Part shown: positions 1 to 9,625 of the stretch, in pieces
Numbering within the stretch: position 1 is the first letter of the stretch
Layout: each line of letters starts with the position of its first letter
From: Gracilaria domingensis
Lineage: Eukaryota; Rhodophyta; Florideophyceae; Gracilariales; Gracilariaceae
Assembly (NCBI GenBank): GCA_022539475.1
Contig: VCMS01000169.1
Location: 183,736 to 247,735, forward strand
Direction of reading: 5' to 3'
DNA: 64,000 bases
The notes under the pieces: model-generated
Databases searched by the model: none
Told to the model about the DNA's origin: nothing
The model's input: the letters and a program-made list of their open reading frames with translations, nothing else
Program-made: the position numbers and the translations under genes

Positions 1-1
1 G

Positions 2-190
2 TTTCTTGATAAGGTGCGACATGCAAGGGAGTTGTACCCAAGAATAGGGATGCAGGTGGATGGAGGTATTGGACTGAGTACTGTGAAAGCAGTAGTGAAG
101 GCCGGTGCAAACATTTCAGTTGCAGGATCTGCCATCTTTGGCTCGAGTAACCCAGCTCATGTCATAGCTGGTTTTCGAAAGGTTGGTTAG
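2..190 (+). CDS. RPE: Ribulose-phosphate 3-epimerase, C-terminal end (partial)
   Basis: The window opens inside a frame that reads through to TAG at 188-190. It interconverts ribulose 5-phosphate and xylulose 5-phosphate in the pentose phosphate and Calvin cycles. The visible 62 residues hold the family's last strands: MQVDGGIG (the VDGG phosphate-binding turn) and VAGSAIFGSSNPAHVI (the AGS-x-IF motif). The wording of this end resembles cytosolic rather than plastid epimerases, but too little is present to decide compartment. The 5' part lies outside the window. Family assignment is by motif recall. Confidence 0.88.
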   Translation, partial: FLDKVRHARELYPRIGMQVDGGIGLSTVKAVVKAGANISVAGSAIFGSSNPAHVIAGFRKVG

Positions 191-822
191 AGATAGTAGC
201 ATAAATTTATTGTTTATTACATTGTTACCTTTACGTGTTATCACGACTATATTCTCCGTCTCCATTGGAGATGTATTTCTCTTGTATGACAACCGGGAAA
301 GGATGTGAGAGAACATAAATATATCCCCAGTGGACGCTGAGAGGGAGGATGAACTACTCTACGTGCTATCATTGTTACCCATCCGGTGTCGAGTGGTGAC
401 ATATTCTTTTTTTGTCACAACCCACAAAGGATGTGACGGAAGAAGAACATGCCCCCAGTCGAGACAGAGGGTGAGCAACTCTAAGTACAATCACTAGTCC
501 CTAGCTTGCCTCCACTGGCAATATCTTCCTGTTTTGCTATAACCATCGAGTGGGTTATGGTGGAAGAGAAAAATATCGCCGGTCGAGGCGAGGTGGGTGG
601 GGACTATGTGAAGAGGGGACAGAGAGATGGCGCTTAAATAGTGGAAGGTGCGGAGGTGTACAGTGGATGTTTTGGCGGGAAATGGGATGAGGGAAACAGG
701 GACAATCATGGTGCTGGATATAGCCCGTGTGGTTGGACAGTGGGGGTGGACAGCACAGTTTAGCTCGATTGCACTGTATCGCAGCGGAAACTTCGATCCA
801 ACTACTACTTCTTCTTCTGAAT
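191..822. other. Intergenic region carrying three tandem hairpins
   Basis: No convincing gene. It is AT-rich just after the epimerase stop, then filled by three long imperfect inverted repeats (254-341, 385-466, 507-591; separate entry). A pyrimidine-rich stretch (CTACTACTTCTTCTTCT, 799-816) immediately precedes the next start codon and may be the core promoter or leader of that gene. Confidence 0.6.
254..591. repeat. Three degenerate tandem units, each a long imperfect hairpin
   Basis: Each unit is an inverted repeat with arms of about 35-40 nt and a loop of about 10 nt. Unit 1 is 254-341, unit 2 is 385-466 and unit 3 is 507-591, with periods of about 131 and 122 nt. The right arm of each is a clear but imperfect reverse complement of the left: unit 3 GGCAATATCTTCC pairs with GGAAGAGAAAAATATCGCC. 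The spacers between units also resemble each other (GAGGATGAACTACTCTA and GAGGGTGAGCAACTCTA), so whole units were duplicated. Function unknown. Confidence 0.7.
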
Positions 823-1752
823 ATGTCGAACGGATACGTGAAGGATGAGGAGCTGTGGGTGCTGTTGGAGGGGAAGGAGGTACCGCAGACGCCGTCACCA
901 AAGCGGGAAGAGGACGTGATTACGGCGGCTGGTCGGATGTCGCAGAAGAAGGAAGTGGCTGAGGAAGGAAAGAAGTGTGAGGCGAGGAGAGGGGATGGTG
1001 ATGAGGTGGAGAAGGGGGTAGAATTGGAGGTGGAGGGGGTCGCAATGGAGAGAAGGGGTGCGGTGCATCTGAGTCAGTTAGAGGTTGGAGACCAGATAGA
1101 GAGTGGGGGCGGAGAGGGTGACAGGGAGATGCGGTTTGTGGGGGAGATGAAGGCGAGGGTGGGGATGTTGGGGTTGGTGATGAAGGAGCAACTGGACGAT
1201 GGAATTGTGGAGATTGTAACGGAAATGGGCGGTGTGGTGCTGAGTGGGGGTGGTAGTGGTGTTTCGGTTGAGGCGATTTCGAGCTTGCGGAATTCGTTGT
1301 CGGTATTGGGAGTGGAGATGAGAACTCATGTGTATGGGATAGTGGAGTGTGCGGGAAGGGAGGTTGGAGAGTTGCGGGAGGAGAATAGGGTTCTGAACGA
1401 GAGGTTGGACGTGCTGGAGAAGGAGGTGAAGGAGCTGTGCAAGAGGCAAAGATTGGTGGAAGAGGAGAGGGTGAAAGGAGGTGTGGAGGGAAAGACGGAG
1501 AAGGGAAGTGTGGGAAGGGTGGCGGTGCAGAAGGGGTCTCCTGTGACACCGAAGACAAAGGGTGGTGGGGTTGGGGATGGGAAGAGCCGTCTGAAGAAGA
1601 GGCGTAAGGAGATGAAGAAGGTGGTGGAGGAGGTGCCGCGGGAGGGAGTGGGAGCTCCGGTGGTGACTGGGTTTAGGAGTGCGGCGGAGGTAGCGCGGAC
1701 TGCGAAGGGGATTCTGAGGGGACAGGAGGAGAGAAGGATGGGAGGGATTTGA
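823..1752 (+). CDS. Hypothetical glutamate/glycine-rich coiled-coil protein
   Basis: A 309-residue frame starting MSNGYVKDEELWVLLEGKEV. An upstream ATG at 727 would add 32 unlikely residues, so 823 is preferred. I recognise no catalytic domain. Residues about 1-100 are acidic and low in complexity. A heptad-like coiled coil (ENRVLNERLDVLEKEVKEL) lies near residues 185-215. The tail is basic (KSRLKKRRKEMKK) and could bind nucleic acid. The coding strand is extremely purine- and G-rich. It lies in the same interval as a transposase remnant on the other strand, so it could be an accessory protein of a mobile element, but nothing shows that directly. Confidence 0.5.
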   Translation: MSNGYVKDEELWVLLEGKEVPQTPSPKREEDVITAAGRMSQKKEVAEEGKKCEARRGDGDEVEKGVELEVEGVAMERRGAVHLSQLEVGDQIESGGGEGDREMRFVGEMKARVGMLGLVMKEQLDDGIVEIVTEMGGVVLSGGGSGVSVEAISSLRNSLSVLGVEMRTHVYGIVECAGREVGELREENRVLNERLDVLEKEVKELCKRQRLVEEERVKGGVEGKTEKGSVGRVAVQKGSPVTPKTKGGGVGDGKSRLKKRRKEMKKVVEEVPREGVGAPVVTGFRSAAEVARTAKGILRGQEERRMGGI

Positions 1753-2205
1753 AGCCGTTTTGGGGCGAGGCGGGTATACGAGAAGGGGGAGAGTTGTGCA
1801 CCTGACTTCTACAAAATGAACGCGTGATGGGCGAGAAATGCGTAAATAGCGGGGGTGGTGTGGACTGGGAAGAAGTGATGGGATGATTGAGGTGGGATGA
1901 GTTGCGATTGGCATTGCAACATGGGAGAAAATGGAAACGCAAACTAGCACGAGTGCAGTTTTGAGAGAGGGTCGCGGAAAAGAGTGAATGGGGTGGTGCG
2001 GCGAAGTAGAACCTCTACAAAAACTAGGGGACCCAAGCACTAAACTGCGCGAAATGGAATTTAATATTCCAAAATTTCTTAATTTTTTGAGTGCCAGCCT
2101 CTGCTACCCCCTCGCGCGCCCCAAATAGCCCCAAAACTAGCTTAGTTTCCAAAGCGAACAGACTATATTCCACTTTGCAGAACACAGACGAAATCTATCC
2201 GAGGA
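1753..2205. other. Intergenic region, nothing recognised
   Basis: It contains an AT-rich patch with a short inverted repeat (GGAATTTAATATTCC, 2056-2070) and AAACTAGCTTAGTTT near 2135-2150. These could serve transcription start or termination. No coding signal on either strand stands up. Confidence 0.4.
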
Positions 2206-3129
2206 ATGAAAATGGAAGATGACTGTGTGAAACAGTTAACGCACGACATTTGTTTGCGCAGAAGGTTGAAACAGGCTTTAAGTGATGCAATAGGTGTTCG
2301 AAAACGCCATGCGAAGGAGAAATTATTGATGGGACTAGGTTACGACATGCTTGTAAGGACCCCGATAAAAAATGATGAAAGGGAGCAGAACAAGTATGAA
2401 ATACAAACCAGAGAGGTACGTGAAAAACTCCTACCCAAAGATGCAAATGGATGTGAGATTCTGTCGTCGTGGAGAACTCAGAAGGTAGAAGATATATGTT
2501 TCTCGGGCTTTAACCCATATCATGAAACCGAAGATGAACCATGTGACTTGCTTTTTCGGAACAGCCTGAGCTTGGAGGTGCTGCGTGAGTTCATGGGCTA
2601 CGACGTTTTACAAACAAGTTCGAGGAATACCGAAGAGAGGGATCCAGTGGATGGAACAATTATGCATCTGGCACGTCTTGATGCCTGGATAGCCTCCGTT
2701 GTTCGCGCGACAGAGTCTGAACGAGGGAGAGGTGGTAAGAGACAAGTGTTGTTCTCCAACTTGTTCGGGAAATATCTACCACTGGCACTTGAGAGTATAC
2801 TGAAGACCGTGAGGGTCCGCATGCAGCAGAGTTATCCAACAGAGTTCAGAAATGGCCCATCGAATGCTGAAGATGCGCGGCATGGAAATGATGACCGGGT
2901 GGGCACTGTGGTTTACTGGATTCCGTCGAAAAGGAAAATGTACCTTGCTGTCCGAGAAGATGTGTTTATGGGAGAGATCTCTGAGAAGCTCGGAGCTGTA
3001 CTGGATTGCTATGTTGGATGCTGCAGTCGGGGAGACCGTATGTTCTACGACATAACTGCAGAGAGGGATTTGAGGGAAAGGTCTGTGCAAGAAGGATTAC
3101 ATGAGGAGAATTGGATAGAACGTCACTAA
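2206..3129 (+). CDS. Hypothetical protein, 307 aa
   Basis: Open frame from ATG 2206 (a second ATG follows two codons later) to TAA at 3127-3129. The amino-acid mix looks like a soluble globular protein: no signal peptide, no membrane segment, scattered Trp, Cys and Tyr. I recognise no motif. It begins with a basic helix-rich region (CLRRRLKQALSDAIGVRKRH) and ends with a mixed alpha/beta stretch (VVYWIPSKRKMYLAVRED). Its 3' end converges with the transposase remnant on the opposite strand, 16 nt away, so the two share a very short 3' interval. Confidence 0.5.
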   Translation: MKMEDDCVKQLTHDICLRRRLKQALSDAIGVRKRHAKEKLLMGLGYDMLVRTPIKNDEREQNKYEIQTREVREKLLPKDANGCEILSSWRTQKVEDICFSGFNPYHETEDEPCDLLFRNSLSLEVLREFMGYDVLQTSSRNTEERDPVDGTIMHLARLDAWIASVVRATESERGRGGKRQVLFSNLFGKYLPLALESILKTVRVRMQQSYPTEFRNGPSNAEDARHGNDDRVGTVVYWIPSKRKMYLAVREDVFMGEISEKLGAVLDCYVGCCSRGDRMFYDITAERDLRERSVQEGLHEENWIERH

Positions 3130-3145
3130 TGCATTATGGTTTACG

Positions 3146-6100
3146 TTACGAAAGTTTGGTGATTGGATGGTAGTGTAAACGAGCTCGGGGATTGCGATAG
3201 AATCTGTTAATGTAGAATCGGTGGAACTTCCAGTGCAATGGAGGGAAAAAGGGGCGTGCGGGATAGTTTTGTCGGAGGATGTGTACCGAGCCTTTGATCG
3301 AAGAGAATGGGACGAGACCGAACCATGGGGATACAGATGCAGTTGTTGACCGTTTTAGAGAATTGGAGGTTTGCAATGTGTGATCTTCCTCGTCATCCGT
3401 GGCCCAGCGGACGGAAATGCAGTTCAAGGATTCGTCAATGTTATCCAACGGCTCCGTTACCTCGAAGAAGCGAACAAAGGCAAATTCTGAATCGGAATTG
3501 CTTTGGTTACATCTGCTAAAGCGAACCAGGGCAAAGACTTTGCATACCCATGCGGTCGAGAAGTCACAACCGGGAGGAGGAGTTCCATTAACCAGGACGG
3601 TAGAAAATTTTGGGGACTTGGAAGGGCCGAAAGAAGTGGTTGCAAAAATACGTTCACACAAAGAGACCTCCGGCTTTCGCAGTCTAATGCATTGAAAGTG
3701 ACGATCGTAGTCATCCAGCGAGGGGCAGAATCCAGAAACAATGTAAGCGGAGTTAACGACGGTGATTTTGATGTCATGGGGGTTGTCCAACGGTTGAAGA
3801 GTTTCTAAGCTTAGGGTACGGAAGGAAGAGAGGGCGTCGCGAGAGATTTGGTTGATGAACTGCAATGTAGTTTTGGAGAACAAATCTGTGAGAGCAGATG
3901 ACGGGACGTTTGGATGGGACCGTAGATACTTGTCGGCCGTGATGATGTCGAAGAGGGAGAATGAACTACCATCACGAACCATGGAGGGACACCGCTGCGA
4001 CAAACGACTGGCCGAGTTGGTAGACATGGAGAAGTGTTTCCTTACCGAGATGGAGTGTAAGAAATCCTGCGACTCTTGGATTGAGTCCACTGTTTCCTTA
4101 TGCGCAGTTGATCTTCTGCGAGAGGTACGGCGGTAGTGGTTCTTGAAGAGGAGATGCGCGTGCTCGTACACACCTGCATCACCGAAATGGAGGCCTCCGT
4201 ATCGACGGATGTCTGGAATGATGTGATCCAGGAGATGGAATTTGAGAGTACGAAAGTTGGAGGCCTGTTATGGACCCAAAACTGAGACAGTTTCAGTCTT
4301 GAAGTTCTTGATGAGAGTCTCCAAAGAGCGTAAGCGATCATCAGTTCATTCTGGGGCAGTGTGGTAGTGAAGAACGTTATTGACGAGATCGACGTAAGAG
4401 GTGAAAATGGTGGTTATTGGGGCGGGAGATACTTCACCGCAGCAACGGTCGAAGAATGCACCGATGAAGGGGAAGACCATGTCGAGGGCGCGATAGTCCT
4501 TTGCTTCTAGCATGCCTCTGATTCCGTCAGTGGTGAAGAAGCCGTTGAGAGACTTACCCTTTTCAGATGTCGAGAAATCAATATGAAGCCCTGCAGCCGG
4601 AAACGAGCGTTCGATGTCAGCTAGGATGGAGTTGGCGTGAGTAAGAATAGATGTTCTGATGGACCGAAACGACCTGGAGGATCCATTGAAGCCCACGGAA
4701 GTGTGAAGAGAATCGGACTTCAGGCGTTCGATTGTGGCGAGTTTGATGAGTTTAGAGATGCCAAGGTGAAAGTTGTGAAGGGGCTCGAAGGAGAAGATTG
4801 AATAAGGAGTGAGCAGTGAAGAGATGTTGAGAAGAGGGTAAGATTCGAGAAAGGACTTGTATGGAGAGAGAGAGGTGGAGTAGAGAAGTTCTGCAGCTTC
4901 TTCTTTGAGGTTCCTTGCAACCCGTGGTCTATGGGAGAGGAGAGCAGAATCTGCCTCGAGAAGTAGGTCATCATGTCTTTTTCTGGTTTGCAAAGTGTGT
5001 GAGAGGGTTCGCTCTGTGAGAGTAGGTTGGTAGAGGTTGAGTTTTGAACGAGGGAGGAGACACCGGTGGCAGGGTTTGCTTGGCTTTGTGCCATGAAGTA
5101 CTGCGAGAATGTCCTTGGCTTCGGGGATGTCAGCACTGTAGTTGGAGATGACTGGATGGCATTGACGAAGGACTCCTTTGGCATCGCGGAAGGGAAAACC
5201 CTTCATACCGATATGATACAGAGGTTTGAGGATGGTTTCTAGGGACTCCTGGACGAGCTGCATGCGCACAATGCGGGTCACGCTGGGGGTTGAGGGAGCG
5301 ACTTCCAAGGAATCTGTGTCAGTGGAGGACGAGTCGGAGGTGAAGGATGTGGGTATGTATCCGACGAGTGTGTAGTTCTGCGTGATGCACTTTCTGCGGA
5401 AGGAGTCATTGAAATTGAGGAGGGTGATGTGAAGAGGATACGACGTAACAGAAGAACTTTTCAAAGAGGTGGAAGACTTGTCTGAATATAGTTGAACGAG
5501 GCCGACGAACGAGCCTGTGCCGGTGATACTGGGATCGTGCCAGATGACATCGGGGTCCGGAAAATGCATGATATGCTTCTTGATAGTCGGGACGACATGG
5601 CGGCCGAGTTCCGAAGCCATAGGGTGTGCGATTGCGGTAGTTCCTGTTCTTGAAGCTTGTTTGACTGGATGAAAGAAGGAGTTGCTGTGGGATGCGAGAC
5701 GAAGTTGTTGTAGGAGAACCTGAACGGGGTCCCTGAGGTAGAGGGTGGCGGAGAAGTTATGGTTTTTGTCATGGATGATGGTTGAGGTGAACCCAATGGA
5801 GCCGAATGTTTCTTCGAAGATTTTGGAGTGCAGTTTCAGACATTCGGCAGCGGAAGTGATGGAGGTCTGGAAGAGGGAAGAGGGAAAGGTGGATTGCTTG
5901 AGAATGTTGATGAGCTCGTCAGCAGAACGCTTTCCGAGTTTTGTGGCGATGGAGGATATGTAGGTGACGAGGTTATGGATGTGGTCTTTCTGTGAGGGTG
6001 GAGAGGGGGAGAAGGCGTTACCTGAGCCTGTGGAAGGGGACTGGGAGGCGAGTTGGTGATGCGGGCTGAGTATCTGTGCTGCGTCGGATGAGCGTAGGGA

Positions 6101-6364
6101 GAGAGCAAGCTGTTCCTGGAGATAAGGGTCGTCGTCTGCGAGTGCTACGTTATCGGACGGGCGGTTAGAGGGGGGGAAGGAAGGGGGTTCGGTGTTGTTG
6201 AGTCTGCGGCGCTTGGTTCGGGGAGGGAAGTGGGATCCTCGATGAGGTGTTGGGGTGAGAAACGGGTTTGGGTCATTCCTGTGTCTGCATCGCTTCTGAT
6301 GCTGGGCGAGAGAGGCGAGGGACTGTGTATGGAATGAGCAGCGGGGTAAACAACAGTTGTGCAT
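3146..6364 (-). pseudogene. Large Plavaka/KDZ-like DNA transposase with two in-frame stops
   Basis: One reading frame runs from ATG 6364 to 3146 (1,073 codons including the final stop). It is interrupted only by UGA at 4348-4346 and UAA at 4270-4268. The first 672 codons begin with a Cys/His cluster (CCLPRCSF...QHQKRCRH) like the N-terminal zinc fingers of CACTA/Plavaka-type transposases, and contain GTKPSKPCHRCLLPRSKL. After the second stop the same frame gives FRTLKFHLLDHIIPDIRRYG and YEHAHLLFKNHYRRTSRR, which resembles the conserved K-x-H...DIRRYG block near the end of KDZ/Plavaka transposases. No frameshift is needed, so decay is recent. Superfamily placement is from memory of family layout. 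Confidence 0.6.
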
Positions 6365-6659
6365 GGCTGGGTGAGAGGGTATGAAAGTAGTGAGGGAAGT
6401 TGCTTGCAGAGGGAGGTCGGTGGTGATGGTGCGGCGCAGAATCTTGGAGCACCCTGCAGGGGAGATTATAAAGTGTGTTTATACGCCACCAACTCCACCG
6501 TGCACGTGATCGTTTACGTACCTTTCCTGCATGTTTCAGTGTGGGGAGGATTTCGAACTTTTCTGAACACAACTTTCAAAAATTTTCGCGGACGGCGCAT
6601 TACGCGGCCGGCGATGATTGACGTACAGTGTGGCTGCGATTGAAGTTCTTCTTCTGTGA
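6365..6659. other. Upstream region of the transposase remnant
   Basis: Probable 5' flank or terminal region of the mobile element. I looked for a terminal inverted repeat shared with the far side of the element and could not identify one by eye. Confidence 0.3.
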
Positions 6660-7030
6660 GCTTCAGTGGCGTTGCCTCTCAGAGTCCTGTTCTGGGATGT
6701 GAAACGTGCGAAACAGGTAAGTCGAGGCGTAAATGTTTGATATGGCGAATATGCGCGACTCTGACCAGTGTTTTTGCGCGGCGGCGGCTGTGTGCGAGAA
6801 TGAGCGCGACAGGTTCATGAAGCTGCAGCGTGCGGAATCTTTGGATTGGAACCGGAGTAGTTCAGGTTTTTTATGTTTGGGATACGTACTGAATGGGTTC
6901 AATGTAAGTGAGATCTTTTGATGCTGATGGTGTTTGCGAAGTCTAACTGCGGAACGTTACGTGATTTTGCGAGACGCACGGAGAGGATTTGGAAGCAGGT
7001 TAGCGTGAATGTCTTGGGCGGGGGCCTATG

Positions 7031-7221
7031 GGTAAGTTTGAGAAGCTTTTTGTTCGACTTTTGATGTGAATGCTAACTGGATAATGTTGTATGCGTATGC
7101 GTAGGGCTTTTGGGACAGTTTGATGCGTGTTGTCGAGGGTATTGGTGAGGTAGGGGACACATGGTAAGTAGATAAGTGTTCATTTGAGAATGTTTCGAAG
7201 AGCGAAGAGTTAGCTAACGGG
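7031..7221 (+). repeat. Direct repeat copy 1 of an intron-exon-intron segment
   Basis: Matches 7584-7772 through intron 3' half, exon and following donor: GGTAAGT, then AATGCTAACTGG, an acceptor, the exon GGGACAGTTTGAT...GACACATG, then GTAAGTAGATAAGTGT. Both copies keep their splice sites while exon bases differ, which suggests a segmental duplication rather than a transposon. Confidence 0.6.
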
Positions 7222-7443
7222 ATATGTGACTGCGCGGCGGGGGCTGTTTGCGAGAATGAGCGCGATAGGTTCATGGAGTTATAACGTGCGGGATCTTTGG
7301 ATTGGAAGTGGAATGGGGATGAGGCGGAAGGCGGTGGTTTACTTCGTTTCCTATGTGTAACGTGTTTTTTGAGGTGAAGTGGATAAGGGAGAATGGTAAC
7401 GATGTGGCTGGGTGGTTGGGTTTCTAGAGGAATCATGCTAATG

Positions 7444-7563
7444 ACCCTGAACTCTGACGAACAAGAGTTTGGGGTCATGGAAAGAATGATTACCTCAACG
7501 GAGGCCTTCCAGGTAATCGTTCTTTGCCATTACTCCAAATTCTTGTTCGTCAGAGTTCGGTGT
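7444..7563. repeat. 120-bp foldback hairpin (52-nt arms, 15-nt loop)
   Basis: Left arm 7444-7495 and right arm 7511-7563 are reverse complements with only a few mismatches; GAACTCTGACGAACAAGA is exact on both sides. The loop is CAACGGAGGCCTTCC. No protein is encoded. It could be a foldback/MITE-like element or a precursor of small RNAs; the length and arm quality resemble plant-type microRNA precursors. No target-site duplication is obvious at its edges. Confidence 0.75.
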
Positions 7564-7583
7564 GGATGGCAAGGTACGCGTCG

Positions 7584-7772
7584 GGGTAAGTACGAGATGT
7601 TTTTTGTTCGAGTTCTGATAAGAATGCTAACTGGTTACTGTTTTATGTGTATGTGCAGGATTTTCGGGACAGTTTGATTCGTGTTTTCGAGGCTATTGGT
7701 GAGGTAGGGACACATGGTAAGTAGATAAGTGTGCATTTGGGAAAGTTTCGAAGATGGAAAAGTATCTAACGG
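7584..7772 (+). repeat. Direct repeat copy 2 of an intron-exon-intron segment
   Basis: Second copy of 7031-7221. It is followed by a further acceptor (TGTGCATGTGCAG, about 7793-7805), an exon-like stretch to about 7911 and another GTAAGT donor. It lies directly after the foldback hairpin. Confidence 0.6.
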
Positions 7773-8120
7773 AGTATTTGACTAGCTTGTGTTTGTGCAT
7801 GTGCAGGTGCGTTGGATGGCAACGGATCGGTGGCGGTGCTGGAAATTGTGCAGTTGAGATGTTTTCGAGGGAGTTGGGGAGATGAAGATGGCGAAGAATG
7901 TTGAGGTAAGTGTGTTTATTTCCATGTTGGGATGGACGAAGAGACTAGGCAACAGAAAACTAACCAAGGGGATGTCTACATTGAGGGCAACGAGAGCATT
8001 TTCAGGGTATCTATTCGGTGAGTTTCGATGCGTAATTGTCTTCCAAATGATACAGGGCTTCTTTGGTGATGTCAGAATGGATTTTCGGGGGTGGGAAGTA
8101 GGGTGGAGATGTGTACAATG

Positions 8121-8860
8121 ACCGGTTTGGACCTGTTTTCATGTGGTGCTATACCTTGCATGAACCTGCAATACTGCATCAATAACATTCATTTCTGCTA
8201 GGATGGAACTTCCACCGTGCTTTCGGACCGATGGCTCTTTTGGACCGATGGACCGGTAGTACTAGTGAACTAGCAGAAATGGAAGTTAGTTCTAAGATTC
8301 TAGCAACTTTCATATTTCTTAGAAATAGCTCGTAGTTTGAAAGGCAAGCCTAGTATTCCATTCAAACCATACTGCAGAATCTGGAGTTTACTCTAGTTTT
8401 TCTTCCACTTCAAACTTCCACTAATCGCAATTTAACATATGAAATACTAGCATTTTTTTTCTGCGATTTTTGGACTGTAAACTAGCATCCCGGAAACACA
8501 GACGTACCCAATGAGACGGGTTTATCTTAAAGCTATTGAGATAGACTTAAGTAAACCGAAAAAGTGGCGCCGAGGTATCCAAATGTTTCCTGTCGTTACC
8601 CAATAAGACTGCACGCCTAAAGATATTCTTCTAGACTTCAGCGACCAGTCCCAGAAGAGTTGAAGTGGTAGCTGCGTTTGATTTGTTCACTGTACAGGGC
8701 ATGGTGGTTCGTGTGTGAGAGATGGGTTTTTTATAGGGGCCTCTTTGTATGGTGGAAACCCAGGACGAGTGAAACACGTACAGGATGTCCGAAGTCCTGC
8801 TTCCTGGAGGATGGTAAAACGGTGGACGAGCCTCTGTTGACACCAGAGACCTGGGTCTCA
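8121..8860. other. Non-coding region before LTR copy A
   Basis: AT-rich, without a credible gene. It has a short inverted repeat, CATTTCTGCTAG near 8191 and CTAGCAGAAATG near 8271, with about 70 nt between. Two similar stretches start CGTACCCAATGAGAC (about 8503) and CGTTACCCAATAAGAC (about 8594), a possible degenerate duplication of about 90 nt. Likely old mobile-element debris. Confidence 0.35.
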
Positions 8861-9625
8861 TGTTGTGCAAAACCCAGCGATGGGGAAAGACACGCAAAGG
8901 CGGTTCAGACCCTCTCTCAAGAGGCGAGCACAGCAGTAGAGCGCTCCCACAGGTACGACACGGCAATGCCGGGTGTAAGACCGGGGTCGACCCTTCCCAA
9001 GTAATTGAGGGAGCGAAGCGGCGAAGAAGAAGCTTCCAGCGGTAGAGAGCACACGACACAGGTCGGCAGTAGCGTCACGTGCGTAGCACGCGGTACCCAC
9101 GAGTGTGGCGATGACACGCGAGAGCGGTAATAACCCACGCGAGTGTGTCAAGCCACGAACGGTATGCACCGGTACACCAAGTAGTGCTACCTGTATAGCA
9201 GGGACAGAAATAAAGAAAAGACACACAAAGTAAACACGCGAAAGCGGTAGTGGTGTTAATGATGCCGCGAGGCGGATGATGAACCCTGCACAAGGTGTCG
9301 ACTCTCCGGGAGGAGGATATCGGTCACCAAGGGTGAAACATCAGAGCCGAACACTCGGTTGTTCCGTTTACTTCCCCAGCAATGGGTGCAGCTCAACCTA
9401 TTAAGTAGTGTAGCTATGCCACTGTCAAGTGGTGCAACCGAGCTAAAATAAAATAAATAATAATATCTAAAATATCCCAAAGTTGGGCACCAACCGTCCA
9501 TACACTTGTGTCACCATCCAGCAATGCTGTGCCAACCCGTCCGATGTCACTGACCTCCACTGCATTGCAGGCGCAGTGACTTCACCACAAAAGCGAGCAC
9601 ATACCGCAAATTGCGTTGCACTACA
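8861..9625 (+). mobile_element. LTR of a retrotransposon family, copy A (765 bp)
   Basis: It begins TGTTGTG and ends CACTACA, an imperfect 7-bp terminal inverted repeat of the TG...CA type used by LTRs. The flanks are TCTCA on the left and TCTAA on the right, a possible 5-bp target duplication with one change. A tract CTAAAATAAAATAAATAAT near 9444-9463 is a plausible polyadenylation region. There is no primer-binding site after the right end, so this is probably a solo LTR. Open frames across it in several phases recur in all copies and are not genes. Confidence 0.72.

Larger units (their letters stand above)
6660..8120 (+). other. Decayed, partly duplicated exon/intron module
   Basis: G-rich short exon-like pieces alternate with introns that keep strong signals: GTAAGT donors (6718, 7150, 7714, 7913), GCTAAC branch sites (7070, 7211, 7626) and GTGCAG/GTAG acceptors. 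Two segments are duplicated: 6776-6856 matches 7232-7312, and 7031-7221 matches 7584-7772. One translated exon gives VCENERDRFMKLQRAESLDW; its second copy carries a stop (MEL* in place of MKLQ). No continuous product can be assembled, so this looks like a tandemly rearranged gene fragment. A foldback hairpin (7444-7563) sits between the copies. Confidence 0.45.

Noticed and set aside
254-591. CRISPR-like array
   Set aside because: Only three units, each a long degenerate hairpin, in a eukaryotic genome; no short identical repeats with unique spacers.
1078-2040. 320-codon minus-strand frame opposite the coiled-coil gene
   Set aside because: Composed of Pro/His/Leu/Ser from reading the complement of purine-rich DNA; it is a shadow of the plus-strand gene and runs past both of its ends without motifs.
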